A stretch of 64,000 bases of DNA. It comes from Euborellia annulipes (Eukaryota > Arthropoda > Insecta > Dermaptera > Anisolabididae). The notes beneath the pieces are model-generated. The model was not told the origin of the DNA and did not search any database. It was given only the letters and a program-made list of their open reading frames with translations. The translations under genes were made by a program, and so were the position numbers. Below are positions 51,361 to 62,363 of the stretch, piece after piece. The stretch lies in the NCBI GenBank assembly GCA_023213315.1, contig JAKCPI010007868.1:47551-111550 (forward strand). Direction: 5' to 3'. Position 1 is the first letter of the stretch, and every line of letters starts with the position of its first letter.

Positions 51361-51529
51361 ACAAAAATTTAATCAATCTTTAATTTCGATTGCCGACGAC
51401 AAATCGCGTCCTTCCTCAGGAGTATCCCATCTGTATTTTACTAACTACCAATTGTCGTGAGGAAGGACGAGATTTGCGTCCGAAAAGTCGAAATTAAAAA
51501 TTAGATAAAGATTGATTAAATTTTTGCCT
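51361..51529. repeat. Foldback with hammerhead-like motif in each arm
   Basis: Arms AAAATTTAATCAATCTTTAA TTTCG..AAATC.CGTCCTTCCTCA and mirror. Minus-strand motif 51380-51420: CTGAGGA, stem GACG/CGTC, then CAATCGAAATTA. Plus-strand motif 51456-51490: GTGAGGA, stem II GGACG/CGTCC, GAAAAGTC. Neither core is complete. Confidence 0.5.
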
Positions 51530-51623
51530 TTTAAAAATCTAATAATAATTTTATTTTTATGAAAAAAATAACAAAAATGGATTTTTTTTTTTCGGTCAAT
51601 CTTTAATTAATGAAAACAAAAAT

Positions 51624-51679
51624 GACGTTTCAATTCTAGATCGGGACGTTTTAATTAGATTATCTAGAATTATCTTCAG
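51624..51679 (-). ncRNA. Hammerhead ribozyme with long stem II
   Basis: Minus strand: CTGAAGA-T-AATTCTAGAT, a 20-base loop, ATCTAGAATT, then GAAACGTC. Core intact and stem II is ten perfect pairs. Stem I is short (AGT/ATT with one G.T). The loop contains a second AAAACGTCCCG word. Confidence 0.6.
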
Positions 51680-51699
51680 ACTAATTTATTTTTATGATA

Positions 51700-51893
51700 A
51701 TATTTTGTCCTCTTCTACCCTGACCATCCTGAAATAGGAGATTTTTCTCTTTGATTTGTTCTTTTAAATTTTAGTAAACTCTAATATTTTTCCCCTTTGA
51801 ATACTCATCGCCCCTTACTTGACTTATTGCCCCCCTGATATCCCAAATCGCCAACTTGTGGGCAATCGCCCCCAGGTTGGGAATCACTGTACT
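51700..51893 (-). repeat. hAT-like terminal fragment
   Basis: Minus strand from 51892: CAGTGATTCCCAACCTGGGG GCGATTGCCC, the familiar hAT (Charlie/Tip100) end, followed by degenerate sequence. Confidence 0.45.
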
Positions 51894-52139
51894 AGACCAT
51901 TTTTGTTTGTAATTTAATTTCGATTATTTTTGTATAGATGAATTTTTGCGGAAAATATTTCCCGCAACTTTACCGGCTTATACCCGCCAAAGGCCCCTGG
52001 GCTTCAGAAAACTCTTGCTCAGCTTTTGGATTATAATAAATTGAATTTCAAGAGTTTCTTAATAAAAAAAAAAAAAAGTCAATTTAATAATGTTTATGTT
52101 TTTTAATTGAAGATTTTTGTAATTGTAGAAGGGCTGATG
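51894..52139. other. AT-rich flank before the GC-rich island
   Basis: No feature supported. Confidence 0.35.
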
Positions 52140-52435
52140 GTTTTGGAGGTATGTATGGTTGTTGCTCCGGCGAGTGGCAGCCCGAGACTAAAGCCACCCT
52201 TCCCCTTCCCTCTTGTACTGTACCGTGCTGTGTATTTCATTGATTGCGCGTTGCCGGGAGCGCAGGCCCCCCTACCCTCCTCTCTCTCTCACCAAAAAAG
52301 GGCCGCCGCCGTCGTCGTCGACGTCGAGGTTCGAAACCCCCTGGCTTTATTCAGCGCCTGACATTCAACCGCACGCGCGTCTCCAGTACAGAGCGAGCGA
52401 CGTTTCGGCAAGCCACGTGTGTTGACGAGACGACC

Positions 52436-52473
<38 letters not shown>

Positions 52474-53175
52474 TCCGCGAGACCAAGTCAACTAACAAGC
52501 ACCCGGACAACGACTATCAAGTCGACAACAACAACAACGATCATCAACAAGAACGACGACGACAACGAGAGCAAGCAAGCAAGCATCATCATCGCCACTA
52601 AATTGAATTTCTATTCTATGTGTTAGACATTACTGAGTTGTTTGTTTGCGCGTTGATCTCTCCCGGCGGCGGCGTCGTCGGCCTGCGTACGTGTGTTATT
52701 CTCGGTCCTCTCGGTCGCAATTAAGCCCACAGTGGCCTTAGCCCCGGGGCCCGTGTTTGTGGGGTACAGCCTCGTAGGCGTGTACCCGTGCGCTGTGTGG
52801 AGACCCCGTCGTGGGGATCAACAGCACTGCGCTAGCTGCAACTCGCGTGCCGCCGCCGGCCTAAGAGTGGCGTCGACGGTTCGCGCCGCTCCGTATCCGC
52901 AGCCTCCGGCCGCCGCCGAACAACAGCAGTGCCGGTGTTCGCGTAGCGGCGGCGGCGTCGCGGCAAACGCCAACGAGCAACACCACGTTGTTGACGATCA
53001 GCCGCAAGTTGTGAACCATCAACACGCAACAACGACGACGACAACGTTAAACGCCGCTCCCGCCACCGCCACGCCCATGCTCTTCGTGCCGTTCTCAGTG
53101 CCTAGCTTCGCGCCTCCACTGGCGGGAAGTCTTGCAGCCAACGCGAGTCCTTCTGCCGCCACCACTCCAGCAAAG
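52140..53175 (+). promoter_or_regulatory. GC-rich CpG-dense promoter and first-exon region
   Basis: About 1 kb of GC-rich, CpG-dense DNA in an AT-rich setting: GTCGTCGTCGACGTCGAG near 52310, CGCACGCGCGTC near 52371, GCGGCGGCGTCG near 52945. A (TC)n run is at 52438-52468, and trinucleotide-rich stretches such as AACAACAACAACGA and CATCATCATC follow. No TATA box stands out. The only ATG between 52618 and 53077 opens a two-codon upstream frame (ATG TGT TAG at 52618). The region ends at a strong AAG|GTGAGT donor. Confidence 0.5.
53077..53175 (+). CDS. First coding exon of an unidentified gene (33 codons)
   Basis: ATG at 53077 starts MLFVPFSVPSFAPPLAGSLA and runs to a phase-0 GTGAGT donor at 53176. 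Start context is weak (C at -3). The same frame is open back to 52657 with no ATG, so a non-AUG or alternatively spliced N-terminus is possible; the residues upstream (QQQ, TTTTTT, Ala-rich) look like the low-complexity N-termini of regulatory proteins. No family is recognised. The first intron would extend at least 10.8 kb to the window end, which is usual for developmental regulators in arthropods; this is inference. Confidence 0.45.
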
Positions 53176-54030
53176 GTGAGTTAAATAACATCTAAAAAGG
53201 CAAATGTCAAAAACAGCTGATCGCTATGTCAACAATCAAAACAGTGATAGATAATTTCTTTTTTTTTTTTATTATCAACGAATTTTTGCAAGTTGTTGAT
53301 TAAAGTTTCACAATTTTTTTAAAAATTTCACCCCTTTTTTTTTGAACTCTTCTATTTTTACAAATTTATTACAAAACAGAGATGATCAACATGTCGTTTA
53401 TGAATTAAATGATTAATCTAATTTTTAAAGAATGAATGAAACAAAATGTAAAAATTCTACAAAATCCCTTGATCTTAATAATAACCCTTTGAAATAAAGA
53501 CCATTTCATAAAATAAAAACGTTAAATTAGGCGACTATTAATTTTCGTTAATGTTCTTCTAAAGTTATTTTAGTAGATATAAAAAATATTTTCTTTCCTT
53601 TTATTATTGAAGTAGGCCTACTTGCTAAAAATTGGACAAGTAATAGTCTTTCCCAATCTGTGCGTCGCGGAGCCCCAGGGCGCCGTGATTGTTCTCTTGG
53701 GGCGCCGCTGGGAAAATTTTCCTATTCATTAACTTATAAAACGTTACTCGACCCAACGTAAATTTCGACCAGCATTTTACGTTAATGTAATTAAGCTGCG
53801 CTTTTCACAAAAAAATGTATTTTTAAACTAACCTAAATACATCACCCATATTTTATATTATTGCAAAAAAAAACTACAATAGTATTCACCTTTAATTTTT
53901 CGCTATTAGTCGAAGTTTGGAGTTTTAATTATTTATTATTTGAAGGAGGTATATAGCTGAGTGTTGATAATCAAATAGGAAGAATGAATCAGCTAGCAGC
54001 TAGTTATATTTCAATTTATTAATAAACCAG
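53176..54030 (+). other. Presumed first intron, no other feature seen
   Basis: Starts GTGAGTTAAATAAC. No acceptor plus open frame continuing the exon was recognised in the rest of the window. Confidence 0.35.
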
Positions 54031-54069
54031 GGCCGAATTTCGGTCACATATGGGACCATCCTCAGGGCT
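54031..54069 (-). ncRNA. Hammerhead-like motif
   Basis: Minus strand: GCC-CTGAGGA-T-GGTC-CCATATGT-GACC-GAAATTC-GGC. Core and stem II intact, stem I three pairs. The usual ACGT is shortened to ATT, so stem III is doubtful. Confidence 0.5.
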
Positions 54070-54564
54070 ACAAATGAAGAAAAGAACATTTAACAGATAG
54101 ATACAAACACATTTTTTTTTCTTTTTCTTTAAATATATATACTAGAAAGTAGAAATAGTGAAATAAAATAAATTTCTATATTAATATTAATTTGTCAAGT
54201 TAAAGTTATCTATAAAAGATATTTCTTTATCCCTCAAATAGCCCCGAAAATTGAATTTTTTTTATATTTTTTTATCACTTTGTAGTAATAGTATTAAATT
54301 TTTACAAAAGACCTTGAGTTTGAGTGTGAATGGGAAAAAAGTGTGAATGTTTAAAAAAAAAAAACGTAACAATGTGTTTCTTCTTAAAAATATCTGATCT
54401 ACTCTATCTTAATGATACTCTAATTTAAGAAACATTTAATATGAAATATTCTATACATTTCTAAGTAAATTTAACACAAATTCATATCATTTTAATCAAT
54501 TTAATACAATTTAAATAAAACAAAAACAAAAATGTCTATATTCAATTTGAGCGACAAATCAACA
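54070..54564. other. No gene seen; SINE tail fragment
   Basis: 54319-54364 is an S-SINE 3' tail (TGAGTGTGAATGGGAAAAAA GTGTGAATG, poly-A). Otherwise AT-rich. Confidence 0.45.
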
Positions 54565-54783
54565 TAATCTCGATAGCCCCCCCCCCACTGAGATTTGAGA
54601 AAAAAATATTTTTTTTTTTTGGAAAAAAATTTTTATATTTTTAATATAAAATTTTTAAAAACTAATACTTAAAAATTTGATTTGTATATAAATATAAATA
54701 TAAACAACTAAAGAATGCACCTTTAAATTACCGATAATAAGAAAAAATTGTGTCCTATGCGACCAGTCACACCAGATTACCTC
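54565..54783 (-). repeat. F element fragment
   Basis: C-run, GAGATTTGAGAAAAAAATAT, GAATGCACCTTTAAATTACC and GCGACCAGTCACACCAGATT ACC, as at 8990-9215. Both true ends are missing. Confidence 0.5.
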
Positions 54784-54882
54784 CCTGACTGTCTCTGTTT
54801 GACCTTCCCGTAATTTTGAAATGAATTTTGCACTCTTAGACGTTATGGAGAGTTCAGGAAAAATACTCGGGTCACAACATTC
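54784..54882 (+). repeat. Hel-G fragment
   Basis: GTCTCTGTTTGACCTTCCCG and GACGTTATGGAGAGTTCAGG AAAAATACTCGGGTC, reverse of the Hel-G body. Confidence 0.6.
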
Positions 54883-55584
54883 TTAAAATGGGAAGCGCGA
54901 AAAATTCCAGAAAATGAATTTGCCCATTGGAAAGCATTGAGCTTCTGTCTTGCCTTATTAAAAAATTAAATCCAATTAAATTTAATTAAAATAATTAAAT
55001 CTCTCAAATGAAAAATAATAAATTTTTTTTTTTTTTTTTTCTGAGAGAGATCGGAGATGGAATTTGGATTTGATAAATACAGACAGACAGACGGACTCTC
55101 AGCTATTATATTCCAGATATAGATAACGAAATCTCATTTTTAATGATATGGGAAAGTAAAATCTTAACAAGAGAGAGACAAATTATCATTAATATGATAT
55201 TCTACTACATCTTATTAATACAATGCCCGATTTATCCTTTTAATAAAAGTGTCACATCCTTTTTATAATTAGAATCTTTTTTTTTTTTTCTAACATTAAA
55301 AAAAAAAAAAAAGTAAGCTGAGAATCGAGTGTTTAGATTATTATAATAGAAGTAAAAATAATTTTATTAGATAATTATCATTCGTTGTCTGTTGTTCTAT
55401 GATAAAGAAAGTGTAGGTAGCTAGAGTACAAAGTGGGAAAATTTATTATATGGTGGGATTCTATAACTCTCTTCGCTAATTAACTTAAATGTGTGATTGG
55501 AATTCAAGAACAGCAACAATGCTTTTATAGCAAGTGTCAATTTCTCTCTCTTTAATTGCCAATTTATTATTATACTTGTCGTTT
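54883..55584. other. Second Helitron-type 5' end; no gene seen
   Basis: Minus strand from 55117: TCTGGAATATAATAGCTGAG AGTCCGTC, then TTATCAAATCC and CCATCTCCGATCT. A similar end on the plus strand is at 60085-60145 (TCTATGTACTG..GAGTGTCCGACTG..CCCATCTCCGGTCT). These look like a distinct Helitron family; 3' ends not found. Confidence 0.35.
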
Positions 55585-56245
55585 TTACTCTCTCTTACCT
55601 CTATATATATAAAGAGAAAGTATTGGATTCATGTCAAAAATTCGATGTCGAGATTTTGATGGATCTTCACGTTTTGAGGTCCCCTAAATCCAAAAAAGAG
55701 GTTTTCGCGACATGGTCTGTCTGTGTGTGGGTGGGTGTGTGTGTGTGTGTTCAATTTTAAGCATGAAGTAATTGAGCTATGAGGCTGAAATTTTATATAT
55801 AAGTTAAACACCCCCGGGACCGGAAAAAATAAGCTTTTAATCAAAATCGCCCAAAGAGTACTACTACTTTACTGATGCACTTTTTCAGTTTTTTTTTGAT
55901 TTTCTCAAAATTCGCTTCAACGATTTTTTTTTTTTAATTCAAAAATCAATTATTTTTTAGATGCTCTTTCAAATGTATATTCTCATTTTGCCATTGAAAT
56001 CTTCTAAAGACCACTTTACTCTTGTACTTCATAGGGAAGATAGGAGAAATGGTTGCCATGGTAACAAAATATAAATATTTTCCCATGTTTATAAATTTTA
56101 CCTGTTGAATTCTAATATATCGGTGGAAAACTAAATATGTGTCGACACAAAAAATCTAGTGTGACAAGCACAGAATACACCTTTCGATTATCGAAGGTAA
56201 GAGAAAGTTGTGTGCTGTGCGACCAGTCACACCAGATTTTTTCAC
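55585..56245 (-). mobile_element. HPE, full length
   Basis: ACTCTCTCTTACCTC end, all blocks, intact hairpin to GTCACACCAGATTTTTT. A-runs on both sides. Confidence 0.8.
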
Positions 56246-56452
56246 GGAAGCCGAACCCTCGACCTCTAGCTAATGATACAAGACGTCAAAGACAATTTTA
56301 ATTAATTAAATGTATTAGCCTAAATTAGTAGTAATTTTTTTTATTTCTAGGCACCCATTGAAAAAAAAAAACTGTAAAAATCGGTCAAGTAGTTTCGGAA
56401 TTAAAAATATTATATTTAATACTAGCCGCGCCGCCCGCCTTCGGCGGGCTTC

Positions 56453-56823
56453 GCGTCTAGCCAGGGGGGCTACGCCCCCCTGGACCCCCCAGCCACTGGC
56501 TCGGGCCCGCCTGCGGCGGACCCTCGCCTTTCTTAAATATGAGAAACGGGCTGGCGTCTAGACAGGGGGGCTACGCCCCCTGGACCCCCAGCCGCTGGCT
56601 CGGGCCCGCCTGCGGCGGACCCTCGCCTTTCTTAAATATGAGAAACGGGCTGGCGTCTAGACGGGGGGGGCTACGCCCCCTGGACCCCCCACCTGCTGGC
56701 TCGGGCCCGCCTGCGGCGGACCCTCGCCTTAAATATGAGAAACGGGCTGGCGTCTAGACAGGGGGGCTACGCCCCCCTGGACCCCCAGCCGCTGGCTCGA
56801 GCCCGCCTGCGGCGGCCCTCGCC
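56453..56823. repeat. Four tandem GC-rich units of about 98 bp in the Helitron
   Basis: Units start GCGTCTAG.C.GGGGGGCTA CGCCCC at about 56453, 56553, 56652 and 56749 and end CGCCTTTCTTAAATATGAGA AACGGGCTG. Other Hel-G copies have one unit. Confidence 0.8.
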
Positions 56824-57106
56824 TTTTCTTAATTATAAAAAGAAAATTATTATTACTACGAATTCCAATCCAGTGCCTGCTTGATTTGTTTACCTTCATA
56901 GAATACACAACTTCAAAGAATACTTGAATATTTCTCTATACATTTCCTATGGGAGAAATCGTAACTTTAAGAATTAATAACTCAAAAAGTTATAGGAATT
57001 TCGGGACCCGAGTATTTTTCCAGGACTCTCCATAACGTCCTCTATAAGGCTGCAAAATTTCGCTTCAAAATTCCAACGGGAAGTTGGTCAAACAGAGCGT
57101 GACAGA

Positions 57107-57172
57107 CGGACAGACGGACAGACGGACAGACGGACGGACAGACGGACAGACGGACGGACAGACGGACAGACG
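57107..57172. repeat. (GGACAGAC)n microsatellite
   Basis: Expansion of the Hel-G GACAGACGGACA stretch. Confidence 0.85.
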
Positions 57173-57251
57173 GACACACCGCTATTATATATATAGATTT
57201 TAAATTTTAATTTTCATATTTTTGTCATTTAAATAAATTAAAACAAAAAAG

Positions 57252-58349
57252 TAAAAATCTGGTGTGACTGGCGCACAGCACACAACTTTCTCTTACCTTC
57301 GGTAATCGAAAGTTGTGTTCTGTGCTTGTCACACCAGATTTTTTGTGTCGACATCTGTTTAGTTTCTGACAGTACGGTACATTCGATTTTCAAGATGTAA
57401 AATTTATAAGTATGGGAAAATATTTATATTTTGTTACCATGGCAACCATTTCTCCTATCTTTTCTATGGAGTACAAGAGTAAAGTGGTCTTCAGAAGATT
57501 TCAATCACAAAATGAGAATATACATTTTAAAGAGAATCTAAAAAATAATTGATTTTTGAATTTTAGAAAAAATCGTTGGAGCAAATTTAGAGAAAATCGA
57601 AAAAAACTGAAAAAGTGCATCAGTAAAGTACTAGTACTTTTTGGTAGGGCTGGACGGTAAACCGGTTTACCGGTAAAAACCGGTAAAAATTTTTTACCGA
57701 AAACGCGGTAACGAACCTCTAATTCGGTAAAAACCGTTTTTTTTTTCGAAAGTCGGTAAAAACTTATTTTTTCGGACGGTAAAAAATTTTTGTTCCGCGA
57801 AAAAAAATGTTCCGCGGCGGCAAAAATTGGCGTCTCTAAAAAAGGTAAAATATTTTTTCGGACGGGAAAAAATTTTGGTGAAAAAATTGGCGTCTCTAAA
57901 AAAAGGTAAAATATTTTTTCGGACGGGGAAAAATTTTGGTTCCGCGGAAAAAAATGTGCCGCGGCGGCAAACTTTGGTTCCGCGGGCGGTAAAAAATTTT
58001 TACCGACTTTCGAGAAAAACCGGTTTTTTTTCATTATCGAGGTCGGTAATGAAAATCCATTACCGTCCAGCCCTACTTTTTGGTCGATTTTGTTCAAAAG
58101 CTTCGTGTCACGTCCCATGGGGGTGCCTAACTTAAATATAAAATTTCAACCTCCTAGCTCTTTTCGTTCTTGAGATATTTTGTTCACAGACACACACAGA
58201 CAGACCATGTCGCGAAAACCACTTTTTTGGATTCAGGGGACCTCAAAACATGTATATCCATCAAAATCTCGACATCGAATTTTTGACATGAATCCAATAC
58301 TTTCTCTTTATATATATATTACATATATACATAGGTAAGAGAAAGTAAA
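57252..58349 (+). mobile_element. HPE, full length, split by a hAT-like element
   Basis: Hairpin intact; interrupted at 57645; resumes at 58076 with CTTTTTGGTCGATTTTGTTC and ends AGGTAAGAGAAAGTAAAAA. Without the insertion it is about 660 bp. Confidence 0.8.
57645..58075. mobile_element. hAT-like element with 13-bp perfect ends
   Basis: Exact 8-bp duplication CTTTTTGG at 57637-57644 and 58076-58083. Ends TAGGGCTGGACGG / CCGTCCAGCCCTA. Inside, a 59-base unit (GGCGTCTCTAAAAAAGGTAA AATATTTTTTCGGACGGG...) is repeated in tandem from about 57830. Long frames on both strands span it and the HPE and are not genes. Confidence 0.75.
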
Positions 58350-58655
58350 AATTCATTTTTATCCCTAATTATTAAAGCTCACTTTTATTATTCTACATTC
58401 ATATAAATAAAAAAATAAAAATAATAAAATGGAAATTATTAAATATTATCAATAGAAATGATCAAGTGTGATATCTATATAAGATAGTAAATTTTGAAAT
58501 TAAATTAGTAATCAATGGCTAGGTAAAAATTCATCCTTAAAACAGATTTGCGTCTTCAGTAAATCTTTTATGATTAGAATGAATAATTTTATTAATAGTT
58601 ATTTATTTATTTCAAGTTTTTTTTCGGCATCTAAGGCTATTTCATTTAGAACTAG
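58350..58655. other. No gene seen
   Basis: AT-rich. Confidence 0.4.
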
Positions 58656-59660
58656 GGATGTGGTATCGAAACTAAAGTATCTATACTCCTGGGTTGAATC
58701 GCAGCGTAAAGTGTACTTGAACTATTTCACGTAAAGTTTTATTGATATACTTTTTAAAGAGTATCTAAAAAGTAAAAATAAAGGATTTTTGAATTTTAAT
58801 CAAAATCGTTAGAGCGAATTTCGAGAAATCGAAAACAACTGAAAAAATACATTAGTAAAGTACTAGTACCCTTTGACTGATGTGATTGAAACTTCTTGAA
58901 ATACTCGCGACATAGGTACTTGACTTAAGTATAAAATTTGAGTACCGAGAGTTTTTTCGTTTTTGAGTAATTCCCATTAACCCACATTCTTTGCTATTTC
59001 ACTTGAAATCAATTTAATTTATTGTGAAAAAAATCTTAAATTTCAAGAAGATCGATTCCAGTTAAAATATCAAAACATAATGTTTATGTAAATTTCTCTG
59101 AAAGAGATTTTATTGCTTTTAAATGTCCGTTTTATTGCTTTTCTTGAAATTGCCATTAAAAGGAGGCGATTCCCTTTAACTGGAATTTGACGTCATTTTC
59201 ACGATCATTTGAATGAATTTCAACTGAAATATCAAAAAATGTGCATTAAATTAAATAACTCAATAAGGAAAGAACTCTCGATACTCAAATTTTAATAAGG
59301 AAAGAACTCTCGATACTCAAATTTTATACTTTAGCTAAGTATTCATGTCCCAAGCATGGGCAGGAATTTCATTCCAATCGACCAAATAGTTCTAGTACTT
59401 TACTGATGTACTTTTTCAATTTTTTTTTTTTTTTTCTTACAATTAGCTTTATCGATTTTGTTTAAAAATCACTGGTAACTAAATATAATGAATGTATTTA
59501 AATTTTACATCTTGAATTCCAATACCCAGTATATTACCGGAAACCAAGGATATGTTGACACAAAAAATCTCGTCTGACAAGCACAGCACACAACTTTCAA
59601 TTGCCGAAGATAAGAGAAAGTTGTGTGTAGTTAGTGCGACCATCACACCAGATTTTTCTC
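58656..59660. repeat. Diverged HPE copies in inverted arrangement
   Basis: 58740-58965 plus (AAAGAGTATCTAAAAAGTAA, AGTAAAGTACTAGTACCCTT) and 59240-59655 minus (GTTCTAGTACTTTACTGATG, hairpin CTCGTCTGACAAGCACAGCA..GCGACCATCACACCAGATTT). Both end near GAGTAYCGAGAGTT. A 32-bp unit (AATAAGGAAAGAACTCTCGA...) is tandemly duplicated at 59262-59325. Older than the other HPEs. Confidence 0.55.
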
Positions 59661-60149
59661 CAGCAAAAAAAAAATATATAAAAGAACATGCAATATTCTT
59701 TAAATCTTGAAAATTCGAAATAAGAGCCGTCTTAGCTAAAACAGCTTTTGTTTAAATACGTTTCAAGTTTATATGGCCTAAGAAGCCGAAAAAACTTGAA
59801 AAAAAAAAAAAATTATAATTATTTAAATGAGTACTTTTTATTCGATACCGGCAATCAAGTAGTCATATGAGTAAAGTGTCGAAAAAAAAGTACTAGTATC
59901 GGATCAAAAGTATCGATACTTTTTTCTTGTTCTAAATTAGAACCCGTTCCTATTTATTTCAAATAATTGATAGGAAATTCAATAGAAATAAAATTTTTTG
60001 GTCTTCGGGTTTGGTGTAGTTGGTAGCACGCCAGCATTCAATACCACTCTCTTATCTTAAAAAGGAATCTATGTACTGTATATAATATCGGAGTGTCCGA
60101 CTGTCTGTCTTTATCCAATCCGAACCCCATCTCCGGTCTTTCTAAGGCA
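59661..60149. repeat. SINE fragments and Helitron-type end
   Basis: 59764-59810 carries TATGGCCTAAGAAGCCGAAA AAAC and poly-A, the shared SINE tail core. 60003-60050 is an S-SINE head (CGGGTTTGGTGTAGTTGGTA). 60085-60145 is the second Helitron-type 5' end. Confidence 0.45.
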
Positions 60150-60809
60150 AAAAATCTGGTGTGACTGGCGCACAGCACACAACTTTCTCTTACCCTTCGG
60201 TAAGAGAAAGTTGTGCACCGTGCTGGTCACACCAGATTTTTTTGTCGAGATATATTTAGTTTCCGATAGCACCTTAGTTTCAAACTTGCATTTTAAATGT
60301 TGACTGATTGAAATAAACTATGGTTATTTTTCAAAATTTTCTCATATTTGGACATTTTATACACAATATAGAATCGTAAATAAATACAAAATTTCATAAG
60401 AATTGGAAAAAAAATTTTAAATGCGTAAAAAGTTCTAAAGGGGACCCCCTTTTGAATCGAAATTAACATACAAATCCCTATAGGAAATTAACATTGTTTC
60501 TATGATGGAAGAGGCGGAAAGTGAATTTGAATAATTTGAAATGCATCAGTAAATTGTACTTCAAACAATTTTCACGAAAAATTTTACTGATACACTCTTT
60601 AAAGAGCATTTAAAAAATAGTTGATTTAAATGAATTTTAATTAAAACCGTTAGAGCCAATTGAGAAATCTGAAAAAAAAAACTGAAAAAGGACTTCAGTA
60701 AAGGGCTTATTTTCATGCCTCAGGAGAGAGACAGACCAATTTGCGGGACCCATTTTTTGGACTCAGGGGACCTCAAAACATCCATCAAAATCTCGAAATC
60801 GAATTTTTG
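60150..60809 (+). mobile_element. HPE subfamily 2, 3'-shortened
   Basis: Perfect hairpin (ACTTTCTCTTACCCTTCGGT), subfamily-2 middle, GGACCCATTTTTTGGACTCA, ends at ATCGAATTTTTGACAC. Confidence 0.75.
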
Positions 60810-61463
60810 ACACCTCCCCATTTGGGGATTTTAGAACTCTAGTACACCATATAACTTAGTGTATTATTTGTATGTTACGTATTTCTCTTTCTAAGCATCG
60901 GAATTTTTTCCTTATGAGTTTGTTAACCAGATGGAGAGAGATCTATTAGCATTAATAACGAGACGATTTTTTTTTTTTTTATTCCATCCTCCCGCCCCCT
61001 AAGGGAAGAATACTTATTCCTCGTTCATCAATTACCAATGGAGATTGATTTGAGCAGCAATGGTCAATGAAGTATTTTTTTTTCTCTCTCCCCCGAAGCG
61101 TTGAAAGAGACCGAGTCTACTCTGAAATTATTTCAAATTAATAATTCATAAGTTTTTAATGAAACAAGAAAGGAATATCTCTCTCTGTCTATTGAAACTT
61201 GATATTTAGTGCGAATAAATCAAACCAACCAGAAAGAGAATTCAAAAGAGGCATTCAACTTAAAAAATACGCACATAATGAATGATAAGAATCATTTAAG
61301 AGATAATGAATTCCAATTAAACTAATATGAATAAGAATAGAATCCTTTGAGGCTAATTTTAAAACTTGTTATATTAATGATGATGTCTGTCCCTCGGACA
61401 AATTGCTTCCCCTTAATTTATAAATAAATAATCTCTAAAAAATTTCGTCAAGTAGTTTCAAAG
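60810..61463. other. No gene seen
   Basis: AT-rich with T-runs. Confidence 0.45.
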
Positions 61464-62023
61464 TTAAGGGGGAACGGGAGCGAAGGTGTTACGCATGTTT
61501 TTTCCGATAAGTAGGTCATAAAAAGTATGCCCAAAAAATCAAGTAATTCAAAAATTTGCCAAGAGATGTCAGAATGGTAGCTAATAATATTTAATGCATT
61601 TGGTTGATTTTCATTGATCTTTTAACAATAAATGTTATTATATATTATGTATCTTTTATAAAAGCATAAAAATATATAAATATAGGTTAAAAGGGGATCG
61701 GCTGTTAGACTAGCCTGCCATCTATTGCAAGAATGCTGAACTAATTTGACAGACTATTTTTAAATAAATGATCTAAGCTTATTTTAACAATTTCTTAATT
61801 AATATGTGATTAATAATAAAAATAAATTCATTTTTAAATTTAAAAAAAATTAAAGATTATTGGGACAGATTGTTTTTTTTGTATTTGCTTGATAACAAAA
61901 AAATTAATTACGATAATTTTTTAATAAGTCATTAAAAAAATTATAGCTCGATGTCCCAATAATCTCTTATGAATTTAATTCATTTAAAAAAAAACCGCAT
62001 TGAAAAATTTCTTATAATAGTCG

Positions 62024-62063
<40 letters not shown>

Positions 62064-62363
62064 ATTCACACTTTTTTCTCATTCACACTCACACTCATAC
62101 ACACATTCACACAGTCTTTTCGGCAACTCAGGCCATATAAGACTTTTTACGATATCCGTTATTAATAAATATACATATATGGGGTCCAGGCATTCTTATT
62201 TAAGCCATTTGGTATCCAATTGGCTTAAATAAAATCATCGGACTGCCTGGGGTCCGAACCCGCGACGTTTGGTATATGAGGTTAGCACGCTAACCTCTAC
62301 GCCATGCCCCGAGGGCGAGTTTTTTTTAAAGTACGTTTAGACGTCGCTCCTGAACCCCCTTAA
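61464..62363 (+). mobile_element. W element, full length with SINE inside
   Basis: TTAA-GGGGGAACGGGAGCGAA to GTCGCTCCTGAACCCCC-TTAA. Same body as 49498-50125. SINE at 62028-62317. Confidence 0.75.
62028..62317 (-). mobile_element. S-SINE, complete, with 36-base T-run
   Basis: AACATTCACACTTTTTTCTC, GTCTTTTCGGCAACTCAGGC, GGGTCCGAACCCGCGACG, CTCTACGCCATGCCCCGAGG. Confidence 0.8.

Larger units (their letters stand above)
56422..57197 (-). mobile_element. Hel-G Helitron, complete
   Basis: Minus strand: A|TCTATATATATAATAGCG at 57197, (GTCCGTCT)n, body, then GC-rich repeats, hairpin GCCCGCCGAAGGCGGGC, CGGCGCGGCTAG|T ending at 56422. Inserted at an AT step. Reference copy for the family; no SINE in it. 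Confidence 0.75.

Noticed and set aside
57501..58118. 205-codon minus-strand open frame, the longest in the window
   Set aside because: It spans the boundary between an HPE and a hAT-like insertion and is made of repeated FFSRN/LPSEK-type low complexity from the tandem units; it starts at the HPE, so it cannot be a single gene.
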